From an uncultured Bacillota bacterium (GTDB taxonomy: Bacteria > Bacillota > Clostridia > Christensenellales > UBA1242): a stretch of DNA of 64,000 nucleotides. The position numbers were made by a program, and so were the translations under genes. This document shows, piece after piece, positions 50,734 through 58,841 of this stretch. Below the pieces are notes generated by a model that worked only from the letters and a program-made list of their open reading frames with translations, did no database searches and was not told the DNA's origin. The number at the start of each line of letters is the position of its first letter. Position 1 is the stretch's first letter. The stretch is taken from positions 64,453 through 128,452 of the forward strand of contig CAMMDQ010000003.1 in the NCBI GenBank assembly GCA_946495675.1, given 5' to 3'.

Positions 50734-50762
50734 GTATAAAATAATTTCTTCTGGCAATAAAC
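50734..50762 (+). promoter_or_regulatory. Candidate sigma-F promoter
   Basis: GTATA-N14-GGCAATAAAC against the GYATA/GGnnAnAnT consensus. Confidence 0.5.
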
Positions 50763-50779
50763 TTGGCAGGAGGTAAGAA

Positions 50780-51340
50780 ATGGAAATCACAAAGAAAAAC
50801 AAATTTGTCGAGTTTTTCAAAAACTACTGGATGTATGTTGCTGTTGGAGTTGTTGTGATTGTTGTTGCAATCACAGTTGGCCTTCTTGCAGGCAGAGGGA
50901 GCGTTCCAACAACATCGCCAAGCCTTGAATTTTCATTGCCTATGAGCGAGGCAAGCATTGTGAAAGACTTTTCATCCACAGAGCTTCAAGAAAACACGAC
51001 ATTAAATCAATGGGAGGCTCATCTTTCTGTTGATTTCACTTCAGATAATGCTGATGTGTTTGCTGTTCTTGACGGAACCGTAACAGATGTAAGCTACGAT
51101 ATACTTAACGGATACAAGGTTGAAATCACTCACGATGGCGGCTTTGTAAGCACCTATAGTTCTTTGGCAGAAGAACCTGTAGTGCAAGAAGGAGATTCAG
51201 TTGCTTCTGGCGAAAAGATTGGCTCAATCAGCAGCACTGCAACCTTTGAATCCGATCTTGGTGATCACCTTCATTTTACTCTATATCTGAATGAAGAGCC
51301 TGTTGATCCAAACAATTATCTTGATTTGCAAAACAAATAA
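50780..51340 (+). CDS. spoIIQ: M23/LytM endopeptidase, SpoIIQ-like
   Basis: N-terminal TM; HLSVD and HLHF zinc motifs; downstream spoIIID. Confidence 0.85.
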   Translation: MEITKKNKFVEFFKNYWMYVAVGVVVIVVAITVGLLAGRGSVPTTSPSLEFSLPMSEASIVKDFSSTELQENTTLNQWEAHLSVDFTSDNADVFAVLDGTVTDVSYDILNGYKVEITHDGGFVSTYSSLAEEPVVQEGDSVASGEKIGSISSTATFESDLGDHLHFTLYLNEEPVDPNNYLDLQNK

Positions 51341-51360
51341 GCAGATTTTCTGCTTATTTT
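51334..51360 (+). terminator. Intrinsic terminator
   Basis: AAATAAGCAGATTTTCTGCTTATTTTGTTTTG. Confidence 0.8.
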
Positions 51361-51406
51361 GTTTTGTATATTTGCTTAATTGTGATATAATGCACTTGGA
51401 GGATTT

Positions 51407-51643
51407 ATGAAAACAATCGACAAAGTAAAACAGATAATTGCAGAACAACTTTGCATTTCAACTGATGATATTTCTGATACAGCAAATGTTGTAGAAGATT
51501 TGGGGGCAGACTCTTTGGATATCGTCGAAATGCTTATGACTTTTGAAGACGAATTTAATGTTTCAATCCCTGATGAACAACTGAAACAGCTTAGCGACAT
51601 ACCTTCAATTGTCAATTTGATTGAACAATATACAAAAAAATAA
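51407..51643 (+). CDS. acpP: Acyl carrier protein
   Basis: EDLGADSLDIVEMLMTFEDEFNVSIPDE. Confidence 0.97.
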   Translation: MKTIDKVKQIIAEQLCISTDDISDTANVVEDLGADSLDIVEMLMTFEDEFNVSIPDEQLKQLSDIPSIVNLIEQYTKK

Positions 51644-51689
51644 GATTTAATCTTAAAATTCAGCCAACTTATTTATAAAAATTTAATCA

Positions 51690-51713
51690 AAAGCTCTCAA
51701 ACTTGAGAGCTTT
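51690..51713 (+). terminator. Intrinsic terminator
   Basis: AAAGCTCTCAAACTTGAGAGCTTT then CGTCATTTTTT. Confidence 0.7.
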
Positions 51714-51725
51714 CGTCATTTTTTG

Positions 51726-51754
51726 ACATATTTTTCAAGTTTTGGTCATAGGTT
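51726..51754 (+). promoter_or_regulatory. Candidate sigma-E promoter of spoIIID
   Basis: ACATATT-N14-CATAGGTT against the KMATATT-N14-CATACAnT consensus. Confidence 0.5.
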
Positions 51755-51773
51755 ATGCCATGGAGGCATAGCT

Positions 51774-52091
51774 ATGAATAATGAAAAACTTGATCGAGTT
51801 ACAATGCTTGCAAATCATATTCTTTCCACCCATGACACGATAAGAAAAACTGCAAAAATTTTTTCTTTAAGTAAAAGCACAGTGCACAATGATGTTTCAA
51901 AAAGGCTTTATAAAATTGATAAAGTGCTTTATTTGAAAGTGCAAAAAATTTTAGACGAGCATTTTAGAGAAAAGCATATTCGTGGCGGTGAAGCGACAAG
52001 AAAAAAATATCAGGATTTACTTGAGAACTTAAACAAAAAGCTTGAACAACAATTATGCTATGATGATGAAAGTGACGAAGAGAAAGAATAA
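51774..52091 (+). CDS. spoIIID: Sporulation transcriptional regulator SpoIIID
   Basis: HDTIRKTAKIFSLSKSTVHNDVSKRL...HIRGGEATRKKY; SD GGAGGC. Confidence 0.95.
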   Translation: MNNEKLDRVTMLANHILSTHDTIRKTAKIFSLSKSTVHNDVSKRLYKIDKVLYLKVQKILDEHFREKHIRGGEATRKKYQDLLENLNKKLEQQLCYDDESDEEKE

Positions 52092-52118
52092 AAAACAGCC
52101 ATCAAAGGCTGTTTTATT
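52090..52118. terminator. Bidirectional terminator
   Basis: AAAAAACAGCCATCAAAGGCTGTTTTATTTTTT. Confidence 0.85.
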
Positions 52119-53034
52119 TTTTGCCAGCGGAGAAAAGTACTTTTTGCATTTTTAAAGATAAAAGCTGTGCAGCCTTGTCTCTTCCTTTTCCAAGATAATT
52201 TCGAGGATCAAACTCTTTTTTGTTTTCGCTTAAAACCTTGCGAATCTCTGATGAAAAAGCAAGTCTTATATCAGAATCAGTGTTTATTTTGACAATATTA
52301 TGCTCTTTGACAGCTTTTATCAGCAGCTCTTCGCTGACACCCTTAGCTTTATCAAGTTTGCCCCCAAAATTTTTAAAGGTTTCAATAAGGTCTTCATCGA
52401 CTGTAGAAGCTCCATGCAAAACCAAAGGCGTTTGTGGCAGCAAATTTTCAATCTGTTGCAAAATATCTAATCGTAAAGAAGGTTCTTTTACAAATTTATT
52501 AACTCCGTGGCTTGTGCCTATTGCCACCGCAAGCATGTCAACTTTTGTGTTTTTGACAAATTCTGCGGCTTGCTCTGGATTTGTATAACTTGTCTTTGAA
52601 ATATCGAGATTATCTTCTATACCCTTTATTTGACCGATTTCGCCTTCAACCAATATTCCTTTTTTATGAGCATAATCGGTGACTTTTTTTGTAAGACAAA
52701 TATTCTCTGCAAAAGGCAGAGCGCTACCATCAATCATTACGCTGTCAAATCCAAGATCAACCGCTTTTTTGCACATCTCAAAACTTTTTCCATGATCAAG
52801 GTGGAGAAATAGGGCGGGATTAAGTTTTTTTGCAGTTTTTGCAAGATTTATTACAAAATCTTCACCTATGTATTTAAAAGAACTTTCTGTAACTGAGATA
52901 AAAGCCGGGCTGTTTGTTTTTGCACTGGCATTTATTATTGCCTGCAAACTTTCCAAATTGGTAAAATTGAAAGCCCCCAACGCAAAATGATTTTTGAGCG
53001 CTTTGTTTAGATAAAACTTCAAGTTGTTTTTCAT
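52114..53034 (-). CDS. fba: Class II fructose-bisphosphate aldolase family
   Basis: FALGAFNFTNLESLQAIINA; LHLDHGKSFEMCKKAVDLGFDSVMIDGS; INTDSDIRLAF. Confidence 0.92.
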   Translation of the reverse strand: MKNNLKFYLNKALKNHFALGAFNFTNLESLQAIINASAKTNSPAFISVTESSFKYIGEDFVINLAKTAKKLNPALFLHLDHGKSFEMCKKAVDLGFDSVMIDGSALPFAENICLTKKVTDYAHKKGILVEGEIGQIKGIEDNLDISKTSYTNPEQAAEFVKNTKVDMLAVAIGTSHGVNKFVKEPSLRLDILQQIENLLPQTPLVLHGASTVDEDLIETFKNFGGKLDKAKGVSEELLIKAVKEHNIVKINTDSDIRLAFSSEIRKVLSENKKEFDPRNYLGKGRDKAAQLLSLKMQKVLFSAGKK

Positions 53035-53105
53035 TTTTCCCTCGTAAGAATATTTTAACACATTTTTGCAAACTTTCAAACATAATTTATAGCGATGGAG
53101 GTTGT

Positions 53106-53768
53106 ATGAAAAAGTTTTTTGCTGTTGGCATGATGCTGTTGCTTCCGCTTATGCTGGTTGGTTGTGGAAGAAGTGATTTTAATCTTAAAAATTATATGAG
53201 TGAAATTACAACGGTATATTTTCAGGGTCAAGGTCAAGGGGTTAATGCAAGCTTGAGTGTTGGTCAACGAGAAATTGATTATAAAGTTGATGGAAAACAT
53301 GGTCCAACATGTGATTTTTCGCTTATTGAAATCAAATTTGATAATGTCAGAGAGGAAGAGGTTTTGCAGGTTGAGATTATCATCAATGGTCAAAGTCAAA
53401 ATTTTAGTCTTGAGTTAAATCCGGTAAATCATGTGTATATGGGAGATCTTGGATATGCTGTCAAAGGTGATGATTCAATCGTCATTGTTGTTGATGGACA
53501 AAGAATTGAGTTGACAAACATAACAGGTGATTTTGTTGTGAATGCCGATGAAGCTTTGGAAATGGCAAGAATTGCTCTTATCGACCAAATTGCTGCTTGC
53601 TACAATGAAGGACGCTTTTGTGGAGAAGGATATTTGAAATTATTGCATGAAGAAGGGGGCTCATTTAGCCAATTGTTTTGGAGTTTTAGACTTGTTTGTG
53701 AACAGGGTGTGAAATATGATGTGGTCATCAATGCTCAAACAGGTGAGCTTGTAGGAGTAAATTTATAA
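53106..53768 (+). CDS. Lipoprotein with PepSY-like C-terminus
   Basis: Lipobox MLVGCGRS; DEALEMARIALIDQ...YDVVINAQTGELVGV. Confidence 0.7.
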   Translation: MKKFFAVGMMLLLPLMLVGCGRSDFNLKNYMSEITTVYFQGQGQGVNASLSVGQREIDYKVDGKHGPTCDFSLIEIKFDNVREEEVLQVEIIINGQSQNFSLELNPVNHVYMGDLGYAVKGDDSIVIVVDGQRIELTNITGDFVVNADEALEMARIALIDQIAACYNEGRFCGEGYLKLLHEEGGSFSQLFWSFRLVCEQGVKYDVVINAQTGELVGVNL

Positions 53769-53775
53769 AATAAAG

Positions 53776-53813
53776 TTGCATAGTTTGCTCTAAAATGTTA
53801 TAATAAAACTATG
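53776..53813 (+). promoter_or_regulatory. Sigma-A promoter with ATG at predicted +1 (leaderless)
   Basis: TTGCAT-N17-TATAAT-AAAACT-ATG, no SD. Confidence 0.75.
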
Positions 53814-54911
53814 AAAACTGTGCAAGAGAAAAACCAAGAGAATGCTATCACTATTGTTGTTTGCTCAAAAAAATCAGACAATAAAGTGCGAAAAACTGAT
53901 GAAATCGAAAAATTGGCCACAACGGCGGGATTGAATGTTGTGGATAGTTTTTATCAAAATGTTAAGGATTTCAACCGCTCAACAGTGATAGGAACTGGCA
54001 AAGTTGAAGAAATCAAAAATTATATTGAAAATTGTAAAGAAGTGATTGATGTTGCAGTTGTTGATTATCCTCTCACAGGCTCTCAAGTCAAAAATCTTGA
54101 AGATGCTTTTGGAGTCAAGGTGATTGACAGGGTAGGGCTTATCATTGACATTTTTGCTCAAGGAGCACAAAGTCGAGAGGCAAAATTGCAGGTCAAACTT
54201 GCACAAGATCTTTATTTGCTGCCAAGGCTTTCACAATTTCAAGGCTCAAGCGGACGCTTTGGTGGTGTTGGTGTGGGCATGCGGGGGCCGGGAGAGAGCA
54301 AACTTGAATTAAACAGACGCGTGCTTGAAAAAGAAATAGATTCACTCAAAAAACAAATTGCCAAAATCAAAAGCCAAAGGCAAATTTCAAGGCGGGAGAG
54401 GCTGGAGTCAAGATTGCCAAAAATTGCCCTAGTTGGCTATACAAACTCAGGCAAAAGTTCTTTGCTAAATTTGCTGACAAAAGACAATATTTATGCAGAT
54501 GACAAATACTTTGCCACTCTTGACACAACAAGCAGAAAACTTTTTTTGGGAGAGGGCGAGTATGCTCTTTTGACCGATACTGTTGGTTTTATCTCTGATC
54601 TGCCGCATCAACTGGTTGACGCCTTTTCTTCAACTTTGGAAGAAGCTGCAGACGCAGACCTTCTGCTTCATGTGGTGGACGTTTCCTTGCAAAAGCGAGA
54701 TGGGGACAAACGAGAATTTGAAGTCAATATTGATATAACAAACAAACTTCTTGATGAGCTTGGTGCCACAAAAAATAGAATTGTTGTGTTAAACAAAAGT
54801 GACAAACTTGCCGGGCCTGTCGAAATAAAAAATCATCAAATTTTGGTTTCAACTAAAACTGGAGCGGGCATTGATAAACTTTTGGATGCAATAAAACTTT
54901 TGTTGAATTAA
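53811..54911 (+). CDS. hflX: GTPase HflX
   Basis: GGVGVGMRGPGESKLELNRR; GYTNSGKSSLLN; DTVGFISDLPHQLVDAFSSTLEEA. Confidence 0.96.
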   Translation: MKTVQEKNQENAITIVVCSKKSDNKVRKTDEIEKLATTAGLNVVDSFYQNVKDFNRSTVIGTGKVEEIKNYIENCKEVIDVAVVDYPLTGSQVKNLEDAFGVKVIDRVGLIIDIFAQGAQSREAKLQVKLAQDLYLLPRLSQFQGSSGRFGGVGVGMRGPGESKLELNRRVLEKEIDSLKKQIAKIKSQRQISRRERLESRLPKIALVGYTNSGKSSLLNLLTKDNIYADDKYFATLDTTSRKLFLGEGEYALLTDTVGFISDLPHQLVDAFSSTLEEAADADLLLHVVDVSLQKRDGDKREFEVNIDITNKLLDELGATKNRIVVLNKSDKLAGPVEIKNHQILVSTKTGAGIDKLLDAIKLLLN

Positions 54912-54942
54912 AAAAACAGCAATAAATTTGCTGTTTTTTTAT
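54910..54942. terminator. Bidirectional terminator
   Basis: AAAAAAACAGCAATAAATTTGCTGTTTTTTT. Confidence 0.85.
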
Positions 54943-55166
54943 TTGCTTTGCGAAAGGTTCTCGTTAAGCTTTTCAAGTAGAAAATCAACATCTATACCAT
55001 GAGCCATTGCGGCCTGCTCAACTGTTTCATCATCTGCAATATGACAAAGCACGCAAAACATTCCAAAACCCATTAAAACATCGGCAAGGGTTTCGTCAAG
55101 CTCCAAAAGTTGTTTAATAGTCATATTTTTGTCAATTTTTTTGTTGTCTTTTTTTTCTTTTTTCAT
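54939..55166 (-). CDS. DUF1858 domain protein
   Basis: MTIKQLLELDETLADVLMGFGMFCVLCHIADDETVEQAAMAHGID; SD GTGGAG. Confidence 0.88.
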   Translation of the reverse strand: MKKEKKDNKKIDKNMTIKQLLELDETLADVLMGFGMFCVLCHIADDETVEQAAMAHGIDVDFLLEKLNENLSQSK

Positions 55167-55285
55167 CTTTTTCTCCACATAAAATATAATTTGTTTAAAA
55201 GTTTTTGTCAAGTATTGGAAGAAAATATTTTGTCTAATTTTGTCTTTCATGCATTATCTTGTCAAAGGAAAAATAGATTTATACC

Positions 55286-56002
55286 ATGGAAAAGTTAAGT
55301 GAAATTATTTCAAAAAAAGTTGTTGCTCTTGCAGAAGGCGAAGAAGTCGGCTACATTTTAAGCCCAGTTTTTTATGCGGATGGTTCAGAGCTTTTGGGCT
55401 TTGTTATTTGTGATGGCGAAAGCGAAGTTGAAAAGTTTTTAGACATTGGTGATGTTGTCTCTCTTAGCGGTGAACAAATTTTTATTACTTCAATTTCATC
55501 AATGCAAAATCTTGAAATAGATCAGTTGTCAAACCCACTTGGCAAGCTTGTCTATGATGAAAATGGAGTGAATCTTGGTCGAGTTGAAGAGTGCGAACTT
55601 GAGAAAAATAGAATAAAAAAATTGCTGACTGACAGGTGTGAAATTATGCAGAAAAATATTGAATGCATTGGAAAAGATTTTGTTATTTTCAAAAAAAATA
55701 AAAAAAATAATAAAAAAATTGCAAAAAATAATAAAAAATTAATTAATTTTTCAAAAATTTCGCCAAAAGTGGAAATTTTAAATCAAATCAATTTGCAAAA
55801 TCAGCAATTAAATTTTTCTTCTTCTCTGCCAATAAAAGTTACTGCAAATAAATCAAAGCTTCTGGGGAAAACGCTAACGAAAAGCATTTTTGGATATAAT
55901 AATGAAATAATTGGGAAAAAAGATGAAAAAATCACTGAGAAAATAATAAATCGTGCAACAAAGCATAACAAAATGAATTTTTTGTTTTTTTTCAGCAAAT
56001 AA
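55286..56002 (+). CDS. PRC-barrel-like protein with Lys/Asn-rich linker
   Basis: EIISKKVVALAEGEEVGYILSPVF...LLGFVICD; DENGVNLGRVEECELEKN. Confidence 0.65.
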   Translation: MEKLSEIISKKVVALAEGEEVGYILSPVFYADGSELLGFVICDGESEVEKFLDIGDVVSLSGEQIFITSISSMQNLEIDQLSNPLGKLVYDENGVNLGRVEECELEKNRIKKLLTDRCEIMQKNIECIGKDFVIFKKNKKNNKKIAKNNKKLINFSKISPKVEILNQINLQNQQLNFSSSLPIKVTANKSKLLGKTLTKSIFGYNNEIIGKKDEKITEKIINRATKHNKMNFLFFFSK

Positions 56003-56099
56003 TTTCAATTTGAAAATTTGTTTTAAAAAATGGCAAAAAAAATATATTTTTATATTAAAAATATTTTTGCGAAAAATAGGTAAAATCTTGTTTAATCGT

Positions 56100-56129
56100 T
56101 TGTATTTTTGTCGCTAATTGTAGTAAAAT
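56100..56129 (+). promoter_or_regulatory. Promoter of VirB4-like gene
   Basis: TTGTAT-N18-TAAAAT. Confidence 0.55.
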
Positions 56130-56139
56130 AAATTAGCGA
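56111..56139. promoter_or_regulatory. Operator-like 9-bp perfect inverted repeat overlapping the -10
   Basis: TCGCTAATT-N11-AATTAGCGA. Confidence 0.55.
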
Positions 56140-56146
56140 GGTAGAA

Positions 56147-58822
56147 GTGGTAAGAATTATTCCAAGAAGAACAAAAGTTAAACTTGAATTTATGCGAGGT
56201 TTTACCGCAATTGATTTGGTGCTTGCAGTTATTGCTGCTGCCATTTTGATTGTTTTGATCACTTCAAATTTTGAAGGTCATATTTGGGTGGCTATAGTTT
56301 GGGCGATTTTTGGGATTTCGCTTTTCTTTAAAATTTCTGATAGCGATAGGCTTTACATAACTTACACGCATATAATTCGTTATTCAATGCAAAAAAAGCT
56401 TTATGAGAAGTTTCCAAAAAACAATAAACCAAACATAAAAAATATCGTTCCTTTTGAAAGTATATATCAAGATCGTTTCATCTCATTCGGAGATTATTAT
56501 GCGCAGGTTCTTGAGGTTAAACCAATTTTGTTTGGTCTGCTCAATGAATACAATCAAAACAATGTTATTGATGTTGGTTTTGGCAATGCTCTTCGCAGGC
56601 TTGAAGAAAGTCAAGTTTGTGAAATTGTCAAAATTAATAAAGCTATGGTGCTTGATAATTATGCTTACAACGAAAACAAAAAGTTTGACAGACTTCTTGA
56701 GCAAGTTTATGAAAAACAGATGACGCAGGAAGAACTTGATGCAAGAGAACCTGTTTTTCAAGAAAGGCTAGCATTTATTGAAAGCAGAAACAGAAAAGAA
56801 AAAATTTACAAAGATTATTTCTATCTTGTGGTTTTAGGCAAAGATATTGAAGCACTCGAAAACACCGTCAATGGGATGACGAGTGCGCTTGCAACATCTC
56901 TTGTGCCAGTTTCAACAAAAAGATTGACTGGCAGCGAACTTGCTGTTTTTATAAAAGCCAACTACAATCGTGAATTTGATGAAAGGGAAGTTGATTCAAT
57001 ACCTTACAGCGAATACATAAATTGGGCGACACCAAACAAAATCAAATTCCGTTCGGCAAAATATAGTGTTGACGACAAGTTTTACAGAACTTTTGCTATA
57101 AATGAATACCCTTTGCAAGTGGGTAATGCTTGGGGATCTTCCTTCTTCTTGCTTGACAGAACAAAAGTTGTTATGAAATTTAAAAAAGCTCCAAAATACG
57201 AAAGTGAGCGCAAAATTGACAAAGCTATTATGGATATGGAGTCAAAACTTTACAGAACGGGCAAAAGCAGCACGCAGATTGAACTTAGCACCCATCTTGA
57301 CACCTTGAGAGATCTCTTGACTCAGCTTAAGAACAACAATCAACAACTTTTTGATGTAAACACTTTTATAACTTGTGAAGACACTGCCAGAAAAGATGTC
57401 AAAGCGGTGCTCAAGCAAGAGGGGTTTAGATTCTCTGAACTTTACGCAAGACAGATTGATGGATTCATCTCTTCTAATATTTCAATGAGAGATAATTTTG
57501 AAGAATTGCAGCGAGGTTTTCCAACTTACACTTTGGCAGGAGTTTTTCCATTTGTTTCTAGTGAGCTTCAAGATGACAATGGAATTTACATCGGCGACAA
57601 TATGTATCCTGTTTTCGTTGATTTCTTCCAGCGAGATAGTCAAAGAGTAAACTCGAACATGATGGTTATTGGAAAATCGGGTTCAGGAAAATCTTATGCA
57701 GTCAAAATGCTTTTGGCAAACTTTGCAGCCGACAACACAAAAATTTTCATCTGCGACCCAGAAAAAGAATATTACAAACTTACAGAAAGCTTGAAGGGAA
57801 AACTTATTGATGTGGGTTCATCTTTGCAGGGTATTATAAATCCGTTCCATGTCATCAGAGCTCTTGATAAATCAGATGATGAAGATGATTATGCATCAAA
57901 ATCAGATTATTTCAAAGTTGAAGCAAAAGATGATTCTTTCAATCAGCATTTGCAATTCTTAGAGCAGTTTTTCCGAACAGTGCTTGAAGGCATTTCTTCT
58001 GATGCCTTTGAAATTGTAAACTCACTTATTTTGAAAATGTATAACGAGAAAAACATTGACGAAAACACCGACCTTACCAAACTTAAACCAGAAGATTATC
58101 CTATTTTTGATGATCTCTACAGACTTATTCAAAAGGAGCTTAAAGCTTCAAAAGACGAATTTTATTCAAAGAATTTGCGAATAGTTGAAGCCTATATCAG
58201 AAAATTTGCCAAAGGCGGAAGAAACTCTAATCTTTGGAATGGTCCTACGTCAATTGAAACAAATGAAAACTTTGTATGTTTCAATTTTCAATCACTTATT
58301 GCTGGCAATAACGATATGCTTACCAATGCGCAAATGCTTTTGGTTTTCAAATATCTTGAAAACGAGATTATAAACAATAAAGACTATAACACTCTTCACA
58401 ATACCAACAGAAAAATCATTATAGCAGTTGATGAAGCGCACACCTTCATCAACACAAAATTTCCAATTGCACTCAACTTTATGATGGCGATGGCAAAGCG
58501 TATTCGTAAGTATGGTGGAATGCAGATTGTCATCACGCAAAACATCAATGACTTTGTTGGCTCTGAAGAGATAAAAAGACAATCGACGGCAATCATCAAT
58601 GCTTGTCAATACTCGATCATCTTTTCGCTGTCTCCTAGCGATGTCAACGACCTTATAGATCTTTACAAAAATTCTGGTGGTATCAACAAGGAAGAACAAA
58701 ACTCAATTGTTACCGCTCAACTTGGACAGGCATTTATTATAACCTCTCCAACTTCAAGAACCATGGTTCATATCAGGTCTCTTGAATATGTTGAAAACAT
58801 GTATGAAGAGAAAAGAAAATAA
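56147..58822 (+). CDS. VirB4/TraE-like T4SS ATPase
   Basis: Two N-terminal TM; Walker A VIGKSGSGKSYAVKMLL, Walker B IIIAVDEAHTFI; GTG start behind GAGGT. Confidence 0.9.
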   Translation: MVRIIPRRTKVKLEFMRGFTAIDLVLAVIAAAILIVLITSNFEGHIWVAIVWAIFGISLFFKISDSDRLYITYTHIIRYSMQKKLYEKFPKNNKPNIKNIVPFESIYQDRFISFGDYYAQVLEVKPILFGLLNEYNQNNVIDVGFGNALRRLEESQVCEIVKINKAMVLDNYAYNENKKFDRLLEQVYEKQMTQEELDAREPVFQERLAFIESRNRKEKIYKDYFYLVVLGKDIEALENTVNGMTSALATSLVPVSTKRLTGSELAVFIKANYNREFDEREVDSIPYSEYINWATPNKIKFRSAKYSVDDKFYRTFAINEYPLQVGNAWGSSFFLLDRTKVVMKFKKAPKYESERKIDKAIMDMESKLYRTGKSSTQIELSTHLDTLRDLLTQLKNNNQQLFDVNTFITCEDTARKDVKAVLKQEGFRFSELYARQIDGFISSNISMRDNFEELQRGFPTYTLAGVFPFVSSELQDDNGIYIGDNMYPVFVDFFQRDSQRVNSNMMVIGKSGSGKSYAVKMLLANFAADNTKIFICDPEKEYYKLTESLKGKLIDVGSSLQGIINPFHVIRALDKSDDEDDYASKSDYFKVEAKDDSFNQHLQFLEQFFRTVLEGISSDAFEIVNSLILKMYNEKNIDENTDLTKLKPEDYPIFDDLYRLIQKELKASKDEFYSKNLRIVEAYIRKFAKGGRNSNLWNGPTSIETNENFVCFNFQSLIAGNNDMLTNAQMLLVFKYLENEIINNKDYNTLHNTNRKIIIAVDEAHTFINTKFPIALNFMMAMAKRIRKYGGMQIVITQNINDFVGSEEIKRQSTAIINACQYSIIFSLSPSDVNDLIDLYKNSGGINKEEQNSIVTAQLGQAFIITSPTSRTMVHIRSLEYVENMYEEKRK

Positions 58823-58841
58823 TTGAAAAGGAGGCTTTGCT

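Noticed and set aside
55690-55745. A-rich tract in the PRC-barrel gene as programmed frameshift site
   Set aside because: Frame stays open as a K/N-rich linker; no downstream alternate-frame product of note.
58292-58699. Minus-strand ORFs within virB4-like gene and giant lipoprotein (58292-58699, 60186-60527, 61101-61505, 62599-62913)
   Set aside because: Antisense shadow ORFs without SD.
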